Source: Flavobacteriales bacterium
Lineage (GTDB): Bacteria > Bacteroidota > Bacteroidia > Flavobacteriales_F > PHOS-HE28
Assembly (NCBI GenBank): GCA_016721005.1
Contig: JADKJM010000008.1
Coordinates: 251,510-315,509 of the forward strand
Reading direction: 5' to 3'
DNA length: 64,000 nt
Of the stretch, positions 62,457 to 64,000 are shown piece by piece (within the stretch, counting starts at the first letter, position 1; each line of letters begins with the position of its first letter). The translations under genes were made by a program, and so were the position numbers. The notes beneath the pieces were generated by a model, which searched no databases, was not told the origin of the DNA, and worked only from the letters and a program-made list of their open reading frames with translations.

Positions 62457-63230
62457 TTAGAACGCGTACCCGATGCAGATGCCCCCGCGCACGATGGGGA
62501 AGATCTTGTTGTTGAAGTCGGCCTCGGCGTGGTTGGCATCGGCCTTGGCCACGGGGTCCTTCAGGATATCGCCGAGGAGGAAGACCTGCACATCGGCATC
62601 GTCCTGGTACTTCTCTATGTTGTGCTTGATGGTGAGGTAGTCCTCCAGTTCCAGGTTGGGGTCGTTGGTCTCGATGTGCGCGTTGCCGGTGGCCACGCCG
62701 AAGCCCGCGTTGATGTCCATATACACGCGTGGAGCGATGTTGAACTGCACGCCCAAGGCCAATCCGCCTCCGAAGGCGCTGGCGGTGCCGTCCAAGTTGG
62801 CGTGGATGGTGGTACCGTTGTTCTTCTCGTAATCATAAGGCACCAGATAGGTGTAGTTGAAATAGCGCAGGAAGGCCTCCATGTAGAAGCCCTTGAACGT
62901 CTGCGCGGTGTAGTAGCGGAAGTAGGGGTTCAGGAAGACCCCTTTCGGCTCCACATCACCGGAATAGGTCTGGTTCTCCCCATCGAGGTTCCCGATGGCC
63001 TCCACATGGATGGTGCTGGGCAGCTTGTACCCGGCTAGCAGGCCCACGCTGGTGTTGGGGCCGGTCTTCTGCTCGTAGTTCGCATTCACGGAGAGGAAGG
63101 CGTAGCCGACCAGGTTGGTCTTGACGATCCGCTTCGCCGAGAACACTTCGCCAAGCAAGCCGGTAGCGTCCTGTGCGTGTCCGATCGCGGCGCTGAAGCA
63201 GAGGGCGCTTAAAAGCAGGATGCGTTTCAT
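62457..63230 (-). CDS. DUF3575-type outer-membrane beta-barrel protein
   Basis: 257 residues with signal peptide MKRILLLSALCFSAAIGHAQ; the frame extends upstream but this Met follows a good promoter. The segment RIVKTNLVGYAFLSVNANYEQKTGPNTSVGLLAGYKLP is the DUF3575 signature (IKTNLL-like strand, YE, SxxLGxxY). Alternating aromatic strands follow (FLNPYFRYYTAQTFKGFYMEAFLRYF; GVQFNIAPRVYMDINAGFGV), and the last residue is an aromatic Phe, as expected of barrels handled by the BAM machinery. The function is unknown. A promoter and a terminator frame the gene. Confidence 0.82.
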   Translation of the reverse strand: MKRILLLSALCFSAAIGHAQDATGLLGEVFSAKRIVKTNLVGYAFLSVNANYEQKTGPNTSVGLLAGYKLPSTIHVEAIGNLDGENQTYSGDVEPKGVFLNPYFRYYTAQTFKGFYMEAFLRYFNYTYLVPYDYEKNNGTTIHANLDGTASAFGGGLALGVQFNIAPRVYMDINAGFGVATGNAHIETNDPNLELEDYLTIKHNIEKYQDDADVQVFLLGDILKDPVAKADANHAEADFNNKIFPIVRGGICIGYAF

Positions 63231-63270
63231 GGTGGGGAGAGTTGGGTTGTCCAAGGTGTTTTGGACGTAT

Positions 63271-63301
63271 CGAAAGTAGTGCGGCGGCATGATCCGCGCA
63301 A
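63271..63301 (-). promoter_or_regulatory. Promoter TTG-N20-TACTTTCG before the DUF3575 gene
   Basis: On the minus strand TTG (63301-63299) is 20 nt upstream of TACTTTCG (63278-63271), close to the Bacteroidota arrangement, about 40 nt before the chosen ATG. Confidence 0.55.
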
Positions 63302-63421
63302 TAGAGTGAAGGGTGATGGGCAAAGACCGGCAAGGGAATAGGCCATGTATGGGCCCCGTGTTGTGGCGGAACCGCGCACCCGCCGATGGCGTAGAAGGGT
63401 GCCGATACCGTATGTACCGCC

Positions 63422-64000
63422 ATGATCCGCTCCCACATGAACCTTTCGCAGGTGGCTTCTGCCGCCCGCAAGGATGTGGGCCATCTGCTGCGGCATGTGG
63501 CAGAGAAGCACGCTGACCTGGAACAACTCTGCCCCAAGGCGGGTCGCAAGGACCTGATCCGGCGCAGTGGCCACTTCACTACCCGCAAAGGGCTGCAATG
63601 GATCTACGTGGTGACCGCCACGGAAGGCCGTGTGACGATCTATCCGCTGCTGTGGTACCCCACCACCGAAGGGGTGAACGCGATGCAGATCGATGCCGAG
63701 GGCCCGGCCTCCTTCTTCCAGCATCACGTCATGGAACAGTATATCAACCGTTACCTGCGTCGCGGCGACCTGTTGAACGCCTTGCGCGAATTCCAGCTGC
63801 ACAACTACGACAAGCTCTTCCACCCGGACACGTACAAGAACGATCCGGATACGTACGCCGCAGCAATAGACGATGGCTATGTGGCCGGTGAGTACCGCCG
63901 CAGCGAAGCGTTGGTCTATTTCCGTACGTTCTATGACGCGTCCGCAGGGCAGCGGCGTTTCGGGCACTTGCGTTCATCGCTGGTATGGCGGGATGCACTC
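63422..64000 (+). CDS. Unidentified protein, 3' end beyond the window
   Basis: The frame is open for 193 codons to the window edge, beginning MIRSHMNLSQVASAARKDVG (the internal MNLSQ is an alternative start). The text continues LRHVAEKHADLEQLCPKAGRKD, HFTTRKGLQWIYVVTATEGRVTIYPLLWYP, then MQIDAEGPASFFQHHVMEQYINRYLRRGDLL and VYFRTFYDASAGQRRFGHLRSSLVWRDAL. It looks like real coding sequence, with strongly conserved-seeming aromatic positions and no signal peptide. I do not recognise the family; a phage- or toxin-related protein is conceivable. Confidence 0.7.
   Translation, partial: MIRSHMNLSQVASAARKDVGHLLRHVAEKHADLEQLCPKAGRKDLIRRSGHFTTRKGLQWIYVVTATEGRVTIYPLLWYPTTEGVNAMQIDAEGPASFFQHHVMEQYINRYLRRGDLLNALREFQLHNYDKLFHPDTYKNDPDTYAAAIDDGYVAGEYRRSEALVYFRTFYDASAGQRRFGHLRSSLVWRDAL

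Noticed and set aside
1..64000. tRNA, rRNA, CRISPR arrays, integrases and transposases
   Set aside because: None was recognised on either strand; in particular no recombinase was found that could explain the ftsK-tail fragments.

Overview
The window (by eye well above 50% G+C) looks like a chromosomal contig from a high-GC member of the Bacteroidota, probably order Flavobacteriales. Four things support this: many secreted proteins end in a type IX secretion (Por/T9SS type A) sorting domain; DUF5916, DUF3575 and FG-GAP/Ycf48-like propeller proteins are present; several genes are preceded by the Bacteroidota -7 promoter element TAnnTTTG or a close variant; and the elongation factor G fragment is of the type common in this phylum. 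I found no tRNA, rRNA or CRISPR array.

Layout. 1-9.4 kb: the end of an EF-G gene, two T9SS-exported propeller/FG-GAP proteins, a DUF5916 outer-membrane-type protein and a lipoprotein alpha/beta hydrolase. 9.4-19.4 kb: an M1 peptidase, then a signalling block made of a lone receiver-domain protein, a ThiF/nitroreductase fusion (Rv1355c family), a GNAT/FeeM-like acyltransferase, a 7TMR-DISM histidine kinase and a receiver-PAS-kinase hybrid. 19.4-23 kb: a ferredoxin-NADP-reductase-type flavoprotein, an Fn3 protein, a 21-nt periodic repeat and a broken small gene. 23-28.7 kb: a probable defence island with a single-chain type IIG restriction-modification enzyme followed by an overlapping cyclase/HEPN-like gene pair and a broken GIY-YIG gene. 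28.8-37.7 kb: PIN-PhoH ATPase, two T9SS proteins, peptide chain release factor 3 and a thioredoxin-fold protein. 37.7-48.2 kb: a 1391-residue repeat protein, a frameshifted FAD oxidoreductase, a frameshifted argS, a TPR membrane protein and a translationally coupled arginase/CtlX pair. 48.2-51.7 kb: a lipoprotein, a large inverted repeat and ftsK. 51.7-58.3 kb: an accretion zone in which pieces of the ftsK 3' end recur between a frameshifted FG-GAP gene, a VapBC-like pair and other cargo. 58.3-64 kb: a membrane protein/transglutaminase pair, a ~0.9 kb array of 21-bp repeats, a DUF3575 outer-membrane protein and an unidentified gene running off the right edge.

How genes work together. The strongest candidate for an undescribed system is the pair at 26228-27816. 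A class III nucleotide cyclase with intact metal and transition-state residues and a Tudor/CarD-like tail overlaps a helical protein carrying an Rx5H HEPN motif, directly behind a type IIG enzyme. This is the architecture expected of a signal-activated abortive-infection module. A second candidate is the ThiF-nitroreductase/acyltransferase/two-kinase block, which looks like the synthesis and sensing of a small molecule. Five reading frames are broken by single-base changes, including the normally essential argS, so at least some breaks are probably assembly errors.
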